8,172 bases of DNA from Acetobacteraceae bacterium (GTDB taxonomy: Bacteria > Pseudomonadota > Alphaproteobacteria > Acetobacterales > Acetobacteraceae), in the NCBI GenBank assembly GCA_020853405.1, contig JADYYZ010000493.1, positions 1 to 8,172 on the forward strand. Direction: 5' to 3'. This document shows, piece by piece, positions 1 through 6,448 of this stretch. A model generated the notes under the pieces. The model saw only the letters and a program-made list of their open reading frames with translations. It was not told where the DNA came from and did no database searches. The stretch's first letter is position 1. Every line of letters begins with the position of its first letter. Both the position numbers and the translations under genes were made by a program.

Positions 1-1105
1 CCTGGCGCGTGAACGGCACGATCTGCATCGTGCGGATCACGTTCAGCGCATTGGTCAGGTCGGCCAGCGACTGGATGTCGGCACTGCCGATCAGCGGCTC
101 CTCCGGCGCGGCATCGCCACCGATCCATTTGGCGTCGAACTCCCGCACGTAGGACTGCGCGAGCGCGCCATAGACGCGATTGCCCCGCCGCTTCAACGCG
201 GCAAGCATCGGTGCGAACACCAGCAGCGGGCCGACCACGAGGCACAGCATGAACACGACGATCGAGAACAGCTCGATCGTGAACTCGGGGAGCTTCGCCC
301 CCTGCTGGAAGATCATCTCGGCCAGCAGCCCGGCAACCAGCGCCCCGTGCGCTGCCGCCAGCGGCGCCATCGCGTAGGCGACATTGCCAACGAAGGCCAG
401 CCCCGCCACCCCATCGGGGTGTGTCGGCACAAGCCGCAGTTCAAGGCGCGACAGGTGCCACAGGAACCGCGCCCAGATCAACAGGCGGAAATACCAGCGC
501 AGCAGCAGGAACTGGAAAATCGGCAGACTGACCCAGGCAAGCCACCAGCCCGCGATCGAATGTCGCGCGCCGGGTCCGACCACCGGCAGATACCAGGTCG
601 GGGTCTGCAGCCCGATATACTGGCCCCAGATGCCGCTGGCGGCGGCGCCATACACCAGGCCAAGCAGCAGCAGCTCGGCGGGCACCGAGTTGCGCAGCCC
701 GATCGCCTTGTCGATCGCACGATCGAACCGCTCCATTTCGGAATCCACGATGAGACCCCGCTCGAGGAACTGCGCGACGATGTCGCGGATGCGCCGATGC
801 ACGACCAGCTCCGCGACGATCAGCAGCGGCAGCGCGGCCAGGAAGCGCGCATGCGCCGCCACATCGCGCAGGAACGGCACGGCGACCCTGCCATCCCAGG
901 CCAGCCCTTCGGCCGCTGTCGCCAGCAGCAGCGGCAGCCAGGTGAGTGCCAGGAAGATCACGATCCGGCGGCGCACCAGCTGCGCGGCGTCATCCTCGAG
1001 CCGGACCCGGCGCAGCAGCTGATAGAGCGGTCCGCCGATCACCAGCGAGAAGTTCTGCGCCGACAGGCGCCGGGCAGGGTCCGCCCCGTTCGTGCGCACG
1101 TGCAT
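1..1105 (-). CDS. Polytopic membrane protein of unknown function (3' end outside window)
   Basis: I do not recognise a characterised family. The minus-strand frame is open from the left edge to an in-frame TGA at 1190-1192, giving 368 residues from the ATG at 1105-1103, with the C-terminus missing. It begins MHVRTNGADPARRLSAQNF. Hydrophobic stretches suggesting about six membrane segments lie near residues 48-65, 86-104, 143-164, 184-210, 232-263 and 278-303. Between segments 2 and 3 is a charged, probably helical stretch (RRIRDIVAQFLERGLI, then MERFDRAIDKAIG). After segment 6 come FDAKWIGG and GSADIQSLADL, a soluble tail I remember from uncharacterised proteobacterial membrane proteins, though I cannot name the family. 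GGAGAA lies 12 nt upstream of the ATG, a rather long spacing. An in-frame GTG at 1165-1163 could add 20 residues. The gene is divergent from the binding protein at 1244, and nothing in its sequence points to transport of a given substrate or to an enzyme activity. Confidence 0.8.
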   Translation of the reverse strand, partial: MHVRTNGADPARRLSAQNFSLVIGGPLYQLLRRVRLEDDAAQLVRRRIVIFLALTWLPLLLATAAEGLAWDGRVAVPFLRDVAAHARFLAALPLLIVAELVVHRRIRDIVAQFLERGLIVDSEMERFDRAIDKAIGLRNSVPAELLLLGLVYGAAASGIWGQYIGLQTPTWYLPVVGPGARHSIAGWWLAWVSLPIFQFLLLRWYFRLLIWARFLWHLSRLELRLVPTHPDGVAGLAFVGNVAYAMAPLAAAHGALVAGLLAEMIFQQGAKLPEFTIELFSIVVFMLCLVVGPLLVFAPMLAALKRRGNRVYGALAQSYVREFDAKWIGGDAAPEEPLIGSADIQSLADLTNALNVIRTMQIVPFTRQ

Positions 1106-1144
1106 CCTGCCGCTGTTCTCCGCTGCCGCCCGCGCGGCAGGTGT

Positions 1145-1162
1145 GGAATGGTTCCGAATCGG
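1145..1162. repeat. Two overlapping short inverted repeats, possible operator
   Basis: GGAA-TGG-TTCC (1145-1155) is followed by CCGA-A-TCGG (1154-1162), sharing two bases. Each has only four-base arms, so chance is a real possibility. Their location in the middle of a divergent intergenic gap is what makes a regulator-binding site conceivable. No regulator gene is present in the window to pair with them. Confidence 0.25.
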
Positions 1163-1193
1163 CACTGGATTTGGCCACCCCTCAAGGCATCAT

Positions 1194-1213
1194 GCAAGCA
1201 TCGGCGGGCTTGC
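1194..1213 (+). repeat. Inverted repeat in the leader of the solute-binding protein gene
   Basis: GCAAGC (1194-1199) and GCTTGC (1208-1213) are perfect six-base arms around an eight-base spacer, ending 17 nt before the GGGAGA ribosome-binding site at 1231-1236. CATG also occurs on both outer sides (1191-1194 and 1217-1220). It could form a small hairpin in the mRNA leader or be a protein-binding dyad. No T-run follows it, so it is not an intrinsic terminator. Confidence 0.3.
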
Positions 1214-1243
1214 CGCCATGGCCCCTGCACGGGAGACTGCGCC

Positions 1244-2746
1244 ATGCCCAGGATCAGCACCGCACTCGCGCTGGCCGCGAGCCTCGCCGCCGCCCCGGCC
1301 GCCGCCCAGCAGCTCCGGGTTGCGATCCAGAGCGATCCGAACATGCTCGATCCGGCGCAGTCGGGCGCCTATGTCGAGCGCATCGTGTTCGCAGCGTTGT
1401 GCGACAAGCTGGTCGATGTCGCGCCCGACCTGTCGCTGCGCCCGGAACTTGCGACGCGCTGGGAATGGTCGGCGGATGCGATGGCGCTGACCCTGACGCT
1501 GCGGCCCGACGGCAGGTTCCACGATGGCGGCGCGATCGATGCCCAGGCGGTTGCCGCCAACCTCGAGCGCTACCGGGCAGCGCGCGAATCCCGCCGCCGC
1601 GCCGAGCTGGCAGCGGTCAGCGCCGTCGAGGTCTCCGGCCCCATGCAGGTCACGCTGCGCCTGAAGCAACCCTTCGCGCCGCTGGTCTCGGTGCTGGCCG
1701 ACCGTGCCGGCATGATGCTCTCGCCCGCCGCCCTTGCCGCCCAGGGGGCACGCATCCACGAAAACCCGGTCTGCTCCGGGCCGTTCCGCTTCGCCCGGCG
1801 CGTTGCCCAGGACCGGATCGAGACCGAGAAGTTCGCCGGCCACTGGAACGCCGCCAATATCCATGCCGACCGGCTGACCTTCTTCCCGATCCCCGACAAC
1901 ACGGTGCGGTTGCTGAACCTCAAGGCAGGCCAGCTCGACATCATCGTCGCGATCGCGCCCAACGACGTTCCCGATGCCATGCGCGACCGGCGCATCCGGG
2001 TCGTCGACAGCCCCTCGATCGCCTTCCAGACGATGGAGGTCAACACCGGCCATGGTCCGCGCGCGCAAGGCCCGCTGGGCAGCGATCCGCGGGTGCGCCA
2101 GGCGCTGGAACTCTCGATCGACCGCGGCATCATCAACCAGGTGGCACTCGACGGGCGGTTCATCCCGAACAACCAGGCCGAGGCGCCGGGCACGCCGTAC
2201 CATTTCCCCGATCTCGTGCCGCCGGCGCGCAACCTGGAACGCGCCCGCGCGCTGCTGCGCGAGGCAGGGCACGAACGCCTCGCGTTCACGCTGAACGTGA
2301 TCAACAGCCCGATCGAATCGCAGGTCGGCCAGATCATCCAGGCGATGGCCGCCGAGGCGGGGATCGAGGTGAAACTCGAGGTGCTGGAAGCTGCCGCGAC
2401 GGTTGCCAAGGTCGAGCGCGGCGAGTTCGATGCGTTCATCGGCATCTGGTCGGGCCGGCCCGACCCGGACGGCAACTACTCGATCTGGTTCGCCTGCAAC
2501 GGCTTCGTCAACCGCGGCAAATACTGCAACCCGGCGGTCGATGCCGCCCTCGCGGCCGGCCGCGGCGTGACCGCGGTGGCAGAACGCCAGCGCCACTACC
2601 ACGCCGCGGTGGCGCAAATCCTGGCGGACCGGCCGCACCTCATCCTCTACCATCACCGCTGGTTCTGGGGCCTGCGCGCCGGCGTTTCCGGCTTCGAGCC
2701 GAACCCGGACGGCATCATCCGCTGGGCCGGGATCCGGCTGCCCTGA
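1244..2746 (+). CDS. ABC transporter solute-binding protein, SBP_bac_5 (oligopeptide/nickel type)
   Basis: A 500-residue periplasmic binding protein of the DppA/OppA class (family 5), which captures peptides or similar solutes for an ABC importer. The start at 1244 is supported by GGGAGA seven bases upstream and by a Sec signal peptide (hydrophobic residues 7-20, likely cleavage in PAAA-QQ near residue 21). The mature start LRVAIQSDPNMLDPAQS matches the family's opening, where the chain states its initial DPxxLDP motif. Other family landmarks follow in order: SADAMALTLTLRPDGRFHDG near 85-105, CSGPFRF near 178, ATP-independent hinge segments, DPRVRQALELSIDR near 287-300, and DPDGNYSIWFACNG and KYCNPAVDAAL near 406-432. 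Length is normal for the family and the frame is intact. No permease or ATPase gene adjoins it, so it is an orphan whose partner lies elsewhere; the solute cannot be read from sequence. An open frame extends upstream to 347 but overlaps the opposite-strand membrane gene and lacks family sequence. Confidence 0.93.
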   Translation: MPRISTALALAASLAAAPAAAQQLRVAIQSDPNMLDPAQSGAYVERIVFAALCDKLVDVAPDLSLRPELATRWEWSADAMALTLTLRPDGRFHDGGAIDAQAVAANLERYRAARESRRRAELAAVSAVEVSGPMQVTLRLKQPFAPLVSVLADRAGMMLSPAALAAQGARIHENPVCSGPFRFARRVAQDRIETEKFAGHWNAANIHADRLTFFPIPDNTVRLLNLKAGQLDIIVAIAPNDVPDAMRDRRIRVVDSPSIAFQTMEVNTGHGPRAQGPLGSDPRVRQALELSIDRGIINQVALDGRFIPNNQAEAPGTPYHFPDLVPPARNLERARALLREAGHERLAFTLNVINSPIESQVGQIIQAMAAEAGIEVKLEVLEAAATVAKVERGEFDAFIGIWSGRPDPDGNYSIWFACNGFVNRGKYCNPAVDAALAAGRGVTAVAERQRHYHAAVAQILADRPHLILYHHRWFWGLRAGVSGFEPNPDGIIRWAGIRLP

Positions 2747-2756
2747 CCGTCATGGC

Positions 2757-2770
2757 ATGATCCGGATCAA
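2757..2770. promoter_or_regulatory. FNR/FixK-like box upstream of cytochrome c
   Basis: The sequence ATGAT-CCGG-ATCAA matches the FNR/FnrL/FixK consensus TTGAT-N4-ATCAA at nine of ten fixed positions. Within it TGATCCGGATCA (2758-2769) is a perfect 12-base palindrome. Its centre is about 67 bp before the cytochrome c start codon. If it acts at the usual -41.5 position, transcription would begin near 2805, leaving a 25-nt leader that contains the ribosome-binding site; the -10 (CAGCAT at 2793-2798) would be weak. FNR-type proteins commonly control respiratory genes, which suits the downstream gene. No FNR homologue is in the window, so binding is inferred. Confidence 0.45.
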
Positions 2771-2830
2771 TGAAGCCGCCGGAATTCTTCGCCAGCATGC
2801 GCCCGGCCCCGCCCGAGGAGACCCGCCACG

Positions 2831-3157
2831 ATGCTTCGCCCGATCCTTGCCGCGCTGGTGATCGTCGCCGCTGCCGGCGCCGCCTGCGCCCAGACCGCCG
2901 GTGACGCGGCCGAAGGCGGCGAGCTGGCGCGGCGCTGGTGCGGCAACTGCCATGTCGTCGGCCGCGGCAGCGGCACCTCGCCCGCCACCGGCGATGCGGC
3001 CCCGACCTTTGCCTCGATCGCAGCGATGCCCTCGACCACCGCGCTGTCGCTGCGCGCGTTCCTGCAGACGCCGCATCACCGGATGCCCGATTTCGCGCTG
3101 ACGCGGGCCGAGACCGACAACCTGATCGCCTACATCCTGTCGCTGAAGGCGAACTGA
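2831..3157 (+). CDS. Small periplasmic class I cytochrome c
   Basis: A 108-residue secreted monohaem cytochrome c that would carry electrons in the periplasm. A signal peptide covers residues 1-20 (LAALVIVAAAGAACA, likely cleavage before QTAGD). The haem-binding motif CGNCH is at residues 37-41, with C37 and C40 for thioether bonds and H41 as the proximal ligand. The probable distal ligand is M85 in HHRMPDF, followed by the C-terminal helix TRAETDNLIAYILSL typical of the fold. The mature protein of about 88 residues is a usual size for this class. A GAGGAGA ribosome-binding site at 2815-2821 supports the start. It follows the binding-protein gene by 84 bp on the same strand, but an FNR/FixK-like box in that gap suggests its own promoter. 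The redox partner is unknown; a terminal oxidase, a dehydrogenase or a reductase are all possible. Confidence 0.93.
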   Translation: MLRPILAALVIVAAAGAACAQTAGDAAEGGELARRWCGNCHVVGRGSGTSPATGDAAPTFASIAAMPSTTALSLRAFLQTPHHRMPDFALTRAETDNLIAYILSLKAN

Positions 3158-3188
3158 GCGGTTCAAACCCCGGGCGGCCGGCCGGAAC
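3158..3188. other. Convergent intergenic junction, no clear terminator
   Basis: This 31-bp gap lies between the stop codons of the cytochrome c and aapM genes, which run towards each other. It contains the eight-base palindrome GGCCGGCC (3176-3183) and a loose GTTC/GAAC pair (3161-3164 and 3185-3188), but no T-run on either strand. A bidirectional intrinsic terminator is therefore not supported, though some stop signal is expected here from the layout. Confidence 0.3.
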
Positions 3189-4238
3189 TCATCGTATGCC
3201 GGCGTTCAGCCGCTTTTCCACGCGGCTGCCGGCGATGCTCATGACCAGGCAGCAGACGAAGAACACCAGGGCGGCGAACACGTAGCCTTCGCTCGCCATG
3301 CCCAGCCAGTCGCGGTCGCGCAGGGATTGCGTGATCACGCCCATCAGGTCGAACAGCCCGACGATCGAGACCAAAGTGGTATCCTTGAACAGGTCGACGA
3401 CGATGTTGATGACGCCGGCGATGCAGCGGCGCAGCGCCTGCGGCAGGATCACCATCTGCTTCACCTGCCAGTCGGAGAAGCCGAGCGCGGCGGCGGCCTC
3501 GCCCTGGCCGCGCGGCACGCCAAGGATGCCGCCACGCACCACCTCGGCCATGTAGGCGCTGGTGAACAGCGTCAGCACCACCTGCGCGCGGATCAGGTTG
3601 TCGAGCGTGACGCCGTGCGGCAGGAACAGCGGCAGCATCACCAGCCCCATGAACAGCACGGCAAGCAGCGGCACGCCGCGCCAGAACTCCACGAAGCCGA
3701 TCGACAGCGCCCGCGTGATCGGCGCCTCCGACTGCCGCCCGAACGCCAGCACCACGCCAAGCGGCAGGGCCAGGATCACGGCGAGGAAGCACAGGACGAC
3801 GTTCAGCATCAGCCCGCCCCAGTCGCCGGTGGACACCGGCGCGAGGCCGAAGACACCGCCCAGCAGCAGGGCACCCGCCACCGGCGGCAGCCCGACCACC
3901 AGCAGCGCCAGCGCCGTGCCGGATCGCCGCCCCCCGGAAAGGGCGACCGAGACCAGGCCGACCAGCAGCACCAGCGCCAGCGCCGGCCGCCACGCTTCCT
4001 CCCACGGATAGCGGCCGACCAGGAACATCCTGAAGCGCGAGGAGACGAACGCCCAGCAGGCGCCGCCCGCGGCACAGCCCGTGCGGTTCGGCGCCTCCCA
4101 GGTCGCGTATTCGATTGCCCAGCGCCAGAACGGCGGCAGCACCCAGGCGGCGAAGCCCAGCATGGCAAGCGTCAGTGCTGCGTTGGTCGGCGTGCCGAAC
4201 AGGCCCTTGGCCAGGGTGTACAGCCGGCTACGCATGGC
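3189..4238 (-). CDS. aapM: Polar amino-acid ABC transporter permease, AapM-like
   Basis: An inner-membrane permease of the HAAT/PAAT family, expected to pair with AapQ to form the channel of a general L-amino-acid importer. AapM-type landmarks are clear: LFGTPTNAALTL and WVLPPFWRW near the N-terminus, then GACWAF and GRYPWEEAWRP, which characterise the long AapM periplasmic loop region. The BPD_transp_1 core follows, with IALPLGV-like and FVEFWRGVPLL segments, and the ATPase-coupling EAA loop EAAAALGFSD...ILP about 100 residues from the C-terminus. Three in-frame ATGs (4256, 4247, 4238) compete. I use 4238 (MRSRLYTLAK), which overlaps the aapQ end by 11 bp (349 residues); starting at 4256 would give 355 residues and 29 bp of overlap, and no ribosome-binding site clearly decides. 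Translation is probably coupled to aapQ. It is the last gene of the operon: an aapP ATPase would normally follow, but the convergent cytochrome c gene comes instead. Confidence 0.9.
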   Translation of the reverse strand, partial: AMRSRLYTLAKGLFGTPTNAALTLAMLGFAAWVLPPFWRWAIEYATWEAPNRTGCAAGGACWAFVSSRFRMFLVGRYPWEEAWRPALALVLLVGLVSVALSGGRRSGTALALLVVGLPPVAGALLLGGVFGLAPVSTGDWGGLMLNVVLCFLAVILALPLGVVLAFGRQSEAPITRALSIGFVEFWRGVPLLAVLFMGLVMLPLFLPHGVTLDNLIRAQVVLTLFTSAYMAEVVRGGILGVPRGQGEAAAALGFSDWQVKQMVILPQALRRCIAGVINIVVDLFKDTTLVSIVGLFDLMGVITQSLRDRDWLGMASEGYVFAALVFFVCCLVMSIAGSRVEKRLNAGIR

Positions 4239-5361
4239 GCCGCGCATTCCAGGCATTCAGCGTGAAACTGACCATCAGGTTCACCACCAGATAGACGCCG
4301 AGCACCAGGGTCATCACCTCGATCGCCCGGCCCGACTGGTTCAGCACGGTGCGCGCGTAGATCTGCACGACCTCCGGATAGGCGACCGCCGCGCCGAGCG
4401 AGCTCGACTTGATGATGTTGAGGTACTGGCTGGTCAGCGGCGGGATCACGGCGCGCACCGCCTGCGGCAGCACCACGAGGCTCATGGTGCGCCAGGGAGA
4501 AAGGCCGAGCGAACGCGCCGCCTCGGCCTGGCCGCGATGCACGCCGAGGATCGCCTCGCGGATGTTCTCGGCGATGAAGCCGGCACCATAGACGAACAGG
4601 CCGAGCCAGAGCGCCAGCAGTTCCGGGGGAATCCGCCAGCCGCCGCGGAAGTTGAAGCCCCTGAGCTCCGGCAGCTGCCACGACGCGACGCTGGCCCAGC
4701 ACGCCGCCGCCAATGCCAGCGCCGGCACGAAGGCAAGGCCCACCGGCACGCCGCGTGCGGTGAAACTGTGGCGCATGCGCGGGGCCAGCACCAGCATCAC
4801 CAGCGCCGCCACCAGCAGCCACAGCGTCGCCGGCCCGGGTTCGGGGGCAGGCAGATAAAGGCCGCGCACGTTCAGAAACCAGCCGGCGAACGGCCGGAAA
4901 CTGTTGCGCGCCTGCGGCAGTGCCTGCAGCACCGCGATGTACCAGAACACGATCTGCGTCAGCTGCGGCGTGTTGCGGATGATTTCCATCACGCCCCGCG
5001 CGACCCAGCGCGCCAGCGGGTTGCCGGAAAGCCGCATCAGCGCGAGGCAGAGGCCGAGCAGCGTCGCCGCGACGATCGCCATCGCCGAGACCAGCAGGCT
5101 GTTCGAGAAGCTCACCAGCAGCGCGCGGCCGTAGCTGTCGGTGTCGTTCCAGGGCAGGATGCGGAACGGGATGTCGAAGCCGGCGGGCTGCGCCAGGAAC
5201 CGGAAATCGACCGACATGTTGAGCGCGGCCAGGTTATCCACCACGTTGGCGGCGAACCAGGCAAGCACCAGGCCGACCACGACCAGCAGCAGCATCTGGC
5301 CGAGGATCAGGCGAATTCGCAGGGGCCGCCGTGGCGGCCCCTGCGTCGAATCGCGCCTCAC
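4228..5361 (-). CDS. aapQ: Polar amino-acid ABC transporter permease, AapQ-like
   Basis: A 377-residue inner-membrane permease, the first of the two that make the Aap-type amino-acid channel. An N-terminal membrane segment lies near residues 19-38. It is followed by the AapQ-type stretch NMSVDFRFLAQPAGFDIPF (about 48-66), which precedes the BPD_transp_1 domain. Core motifs include GVMEIIRNTPQLTQIVFWY and, at residues 280-299, the EAA loop EAARSLGLSPWRTMSLVVLP that contacts the ATPase. Further hydrophobic segments sit between these in a central insertion around residues 165-235. The start is a GTG at 5361-5359, 19 bp after the aapJ stop. No good Shine-Dalgarno is visible there, so translation is probably coupled to aapJ; the next plausible start, an ATG at residue 23, would remove part of the first membrane segment. 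The length is ordinary for AapQ. Confidence 0.91.
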   Translation of the reverse strand: MRRDSTQGPPRRPLRIRLILGQMLLLVVVGLVLAWFAANVVDNLAALNMSVDFRFLAQPAGFDIPFRILPWNDTDSYGRALLVSFSNSLLVSAMAIVAATLLGLCLALMRLSGNPLARWVARGVMEIIRNTPQLTQIVFWYIAVLQALPQARNSFRPFAGWFLNVRGLYLPAPEPGPATLWLLVAALVMLVLAPRMRHSFTARGVPVGLAFVPALALAAACWASVASWQLPELRGFNFRGGWRIPPELLALWLGLFVYGAGFIAENIREAILGVHRGQAEAARSLGLSPWRTMSLVVLPQAVRAVIPPLTSQYLNIIKSSSLGAAVAYPEVVQIYARTVLNQSGRAIEVMTLVLGVYLVVNLMVSFTLNAWNARRHA

Positions 5362-5380
5362 GTTGGCGGCAGCGCGCCGA

Positions 5381-6448
5381 TCAACGGAACGGCAGCGGGT
5401 AGTGCAGGCCGCCCTTGTTGTACAGGTTGTTCTGCCCGCGCGGCAGGTTCAGCGCCTTCGGCCCGAAGAACTCCTCGTAGATCTCGCCATAGTTGCCGAC
5501 CGCGCTGAGCGCCTTGAAACCCCAGTCGTTGGGCAGGCCCAGCAGGGTGCCGAAATCGCCCTCGACACCCAGGATGCGGCGGATGAAGGGATCGTTCGAG
5601 GAGCTGCGCAGCTGGGCGGCGTTGGCCTTGGTGATGCCGTACTCCTCGCCCGATTTCAGCGCCGCATCGACCCAGTACAGCACCTGGCGCCAGCCCTCGT
5701 CGCCGTCGCGCGCATGCACGCCGAGCGGCTCCTTGCTGATCACCTCGGGCAGCACCACCCAGTCGTCGGGGGTACGCAGCGTGCTGCGCATGCCGGCGAG
5801 GCTGCCGGTATCGTCGGTGTAGCCGTCGCAGCGGCCGGACTCCATCGCCGCCACCGCCTCGTCGGCCTTCTCGAACAGCAGCGTGCCGATCCGCTTGCCG
5901 GTGCTGCGCGCGAAGTCGGCGATGTTGAGTTCCAGCGTCGCGCCGGTCAGCACGCACATGGTCGCGCCGTCGAGGTCGCGCGCCGAGCTCACGTTCAGCG
6001 CCTTGCGCACCAGGAAGCCCTGGCCGGCATAGAAGTTCACGGTCACCGGCATCAGCCGCAGCTGCACGTCACGATTGAAGGTCAGCGTGCTGTCGCGGAT
6101 CAGCACGTCGATCTCGCCGGCCTGCAGCACGGTGAAGCGGGCCGCCGCGGTGGTCGGCACGTAGCGGACCTTGTCGGCGTCCCCCAGCACCGCGGCTGCG
6201 ATCGCCCGGCAGTAGGAGATGTCGAGCCCGCGCCATCTGCCCTGGTTGTCCTGCGTGGCAAATCCCGGCACGCCGACATCGACGCCGCAGATCAGGGCGC
6301 CGCGCTGTCGGATCGTGTTCATGGTGGGGCTGGGCGTGGCCGCGCCCTGCTGGGCAAGGGCATCGGGCACGGCGAAGGGTATGGCCAGGCTTGCGGACAC
6401 GCCGAGGCAGGCTGCGCGAAGCAGCCCGAGCATATGGGGATGGGGCAA
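5381..6448 (-). CDS. aapJ: General amino-acid ABC transporter binding protein, AapJ/BztA-like
   Basis: A 355-residue periplasmic binding protein (SBP_bac_3 type) that should deliver an amino acid to the AapQ/AapM channel encoded next in the operon. A signal peptide ends near residue 32 (PDALA-QQ). Family landmarks are VGVPGFATQDNQGRWRGLD (58-76), YCRAIAAAVLGD (79-90), RFTVLQAGEIDVL (104-116), then GQGFLVRK, GRCDGYTDD, ISKEPLG and the C-terminal NYGEIYEEFFGP. R118, probably the carboxylate-binding arginine of the family, is kept. Nearby residues differ from the AapJ pattern I remember: GVDVG in place of GVSQG near 55-59, and RDSTLTF in place of RNTTWTL near 118-124. The ligand preference may therefore be shifted. 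The start is a TTG, chosen because AAGGAGA at 6455-6461 gives a seven-base spacing; the first ATG (6433) would lie 22 bases from that site. First gene of the operon, divergent from the aminotransferase. Confidence 0.92.
   Translation of the reverse strand: MPHPHMLGLLRAACLGVSASLAIPFAVPDALAQQGAATPSPTMNTIRQRGALICGVDVGVPGFATQDNQGRWRGLDISYCRAIAAAVLGDADKVRYVPTTAAARFTVLQAGEIDVLIRDSTLTFNRDVQLRLMPVTVNFYAGQGFLVRKALNVSSARDLDGATMCVLTGATLELNIADFARSTGKRIGTLLFEKADEAVAAMESGRCDGYTDDTGSLAGMRSTLRTPDDWVVLPEVISKEPLGVHARDGDEGWRQVLYWVDAALKSGEEYGITKANAAQLRSSSNDPFIRRILGVEGDFGTLLGLPNDWGFKALSAVGNYGEIYEEFFGPKALNLPRGQNNLYNKGGLHYPLPFR

Larger units (their letters stand above)
1106..1243. promoter_or_regulatory. Divergent intergenic region between membrane protein and solute-binding protein
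   Basis: This 138-bp gap separates two divergent genes and must hold the start signals for both. It is more AT-rich than its flanks around 1141-1200. It contains two overlapping short dyads at 1145-1162 and a further inverted repeat at 1194-1213, listed separately. I see no convincing -35/-10 pair: TTGGCC at 1171-1176 is the nearest to a -35 for the plus strand, but no good -10 follows at 17 nt. Promoters for both genes are inferred from layout only. Confidence 0.4.

Noticed and set aside
347..1243. In-frame upstream extension of the solute-binding protein
   Set aside because: The extension is low-complexity (many Q, R, P, H), overlaps the opposite-strand membrane gene and would bury the signal peptide inside the protein. 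The start at 1244 has both a ribosome-binding site and a signal sequence.
1190..2656. Long minus-strand open frame (488 residues) opposite the solute-binding protein gene
   Set aside because: It is the antisense of a clear SBP_bac_5 gene with signal peptide and ribosome-binding site. Its translation is rich in R, D, G and A with no domain or membrane pattern, as expected from GC-rich antisense frames.
2726..2738. GCCGG-GAT-CCGGC hairpin near the end of the solute-binding protein gene as a terminator
   Set aside because: It lies inside the coding sequence, before the stop codon, and no T-run follows. The arms encode ordinary codons of the protein.
946..2760. Second plus-strand open frame (604 residues) overlapping the solute-binding protein
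   Set aside because: It is a shifted frame of the same region, dominated by R, G, P and A, with no domain features. The binding-protein frame explains the region fully.
3158..3188. A missing or degraded aapP remnant at the operon end
   Set aside because: The gap is only 31 bp and no Walker A-like or signature-like sequence occurs in any frame next to it. The cytochrome c gene fully occupies the adjoining sequence, so no remnant is visible.
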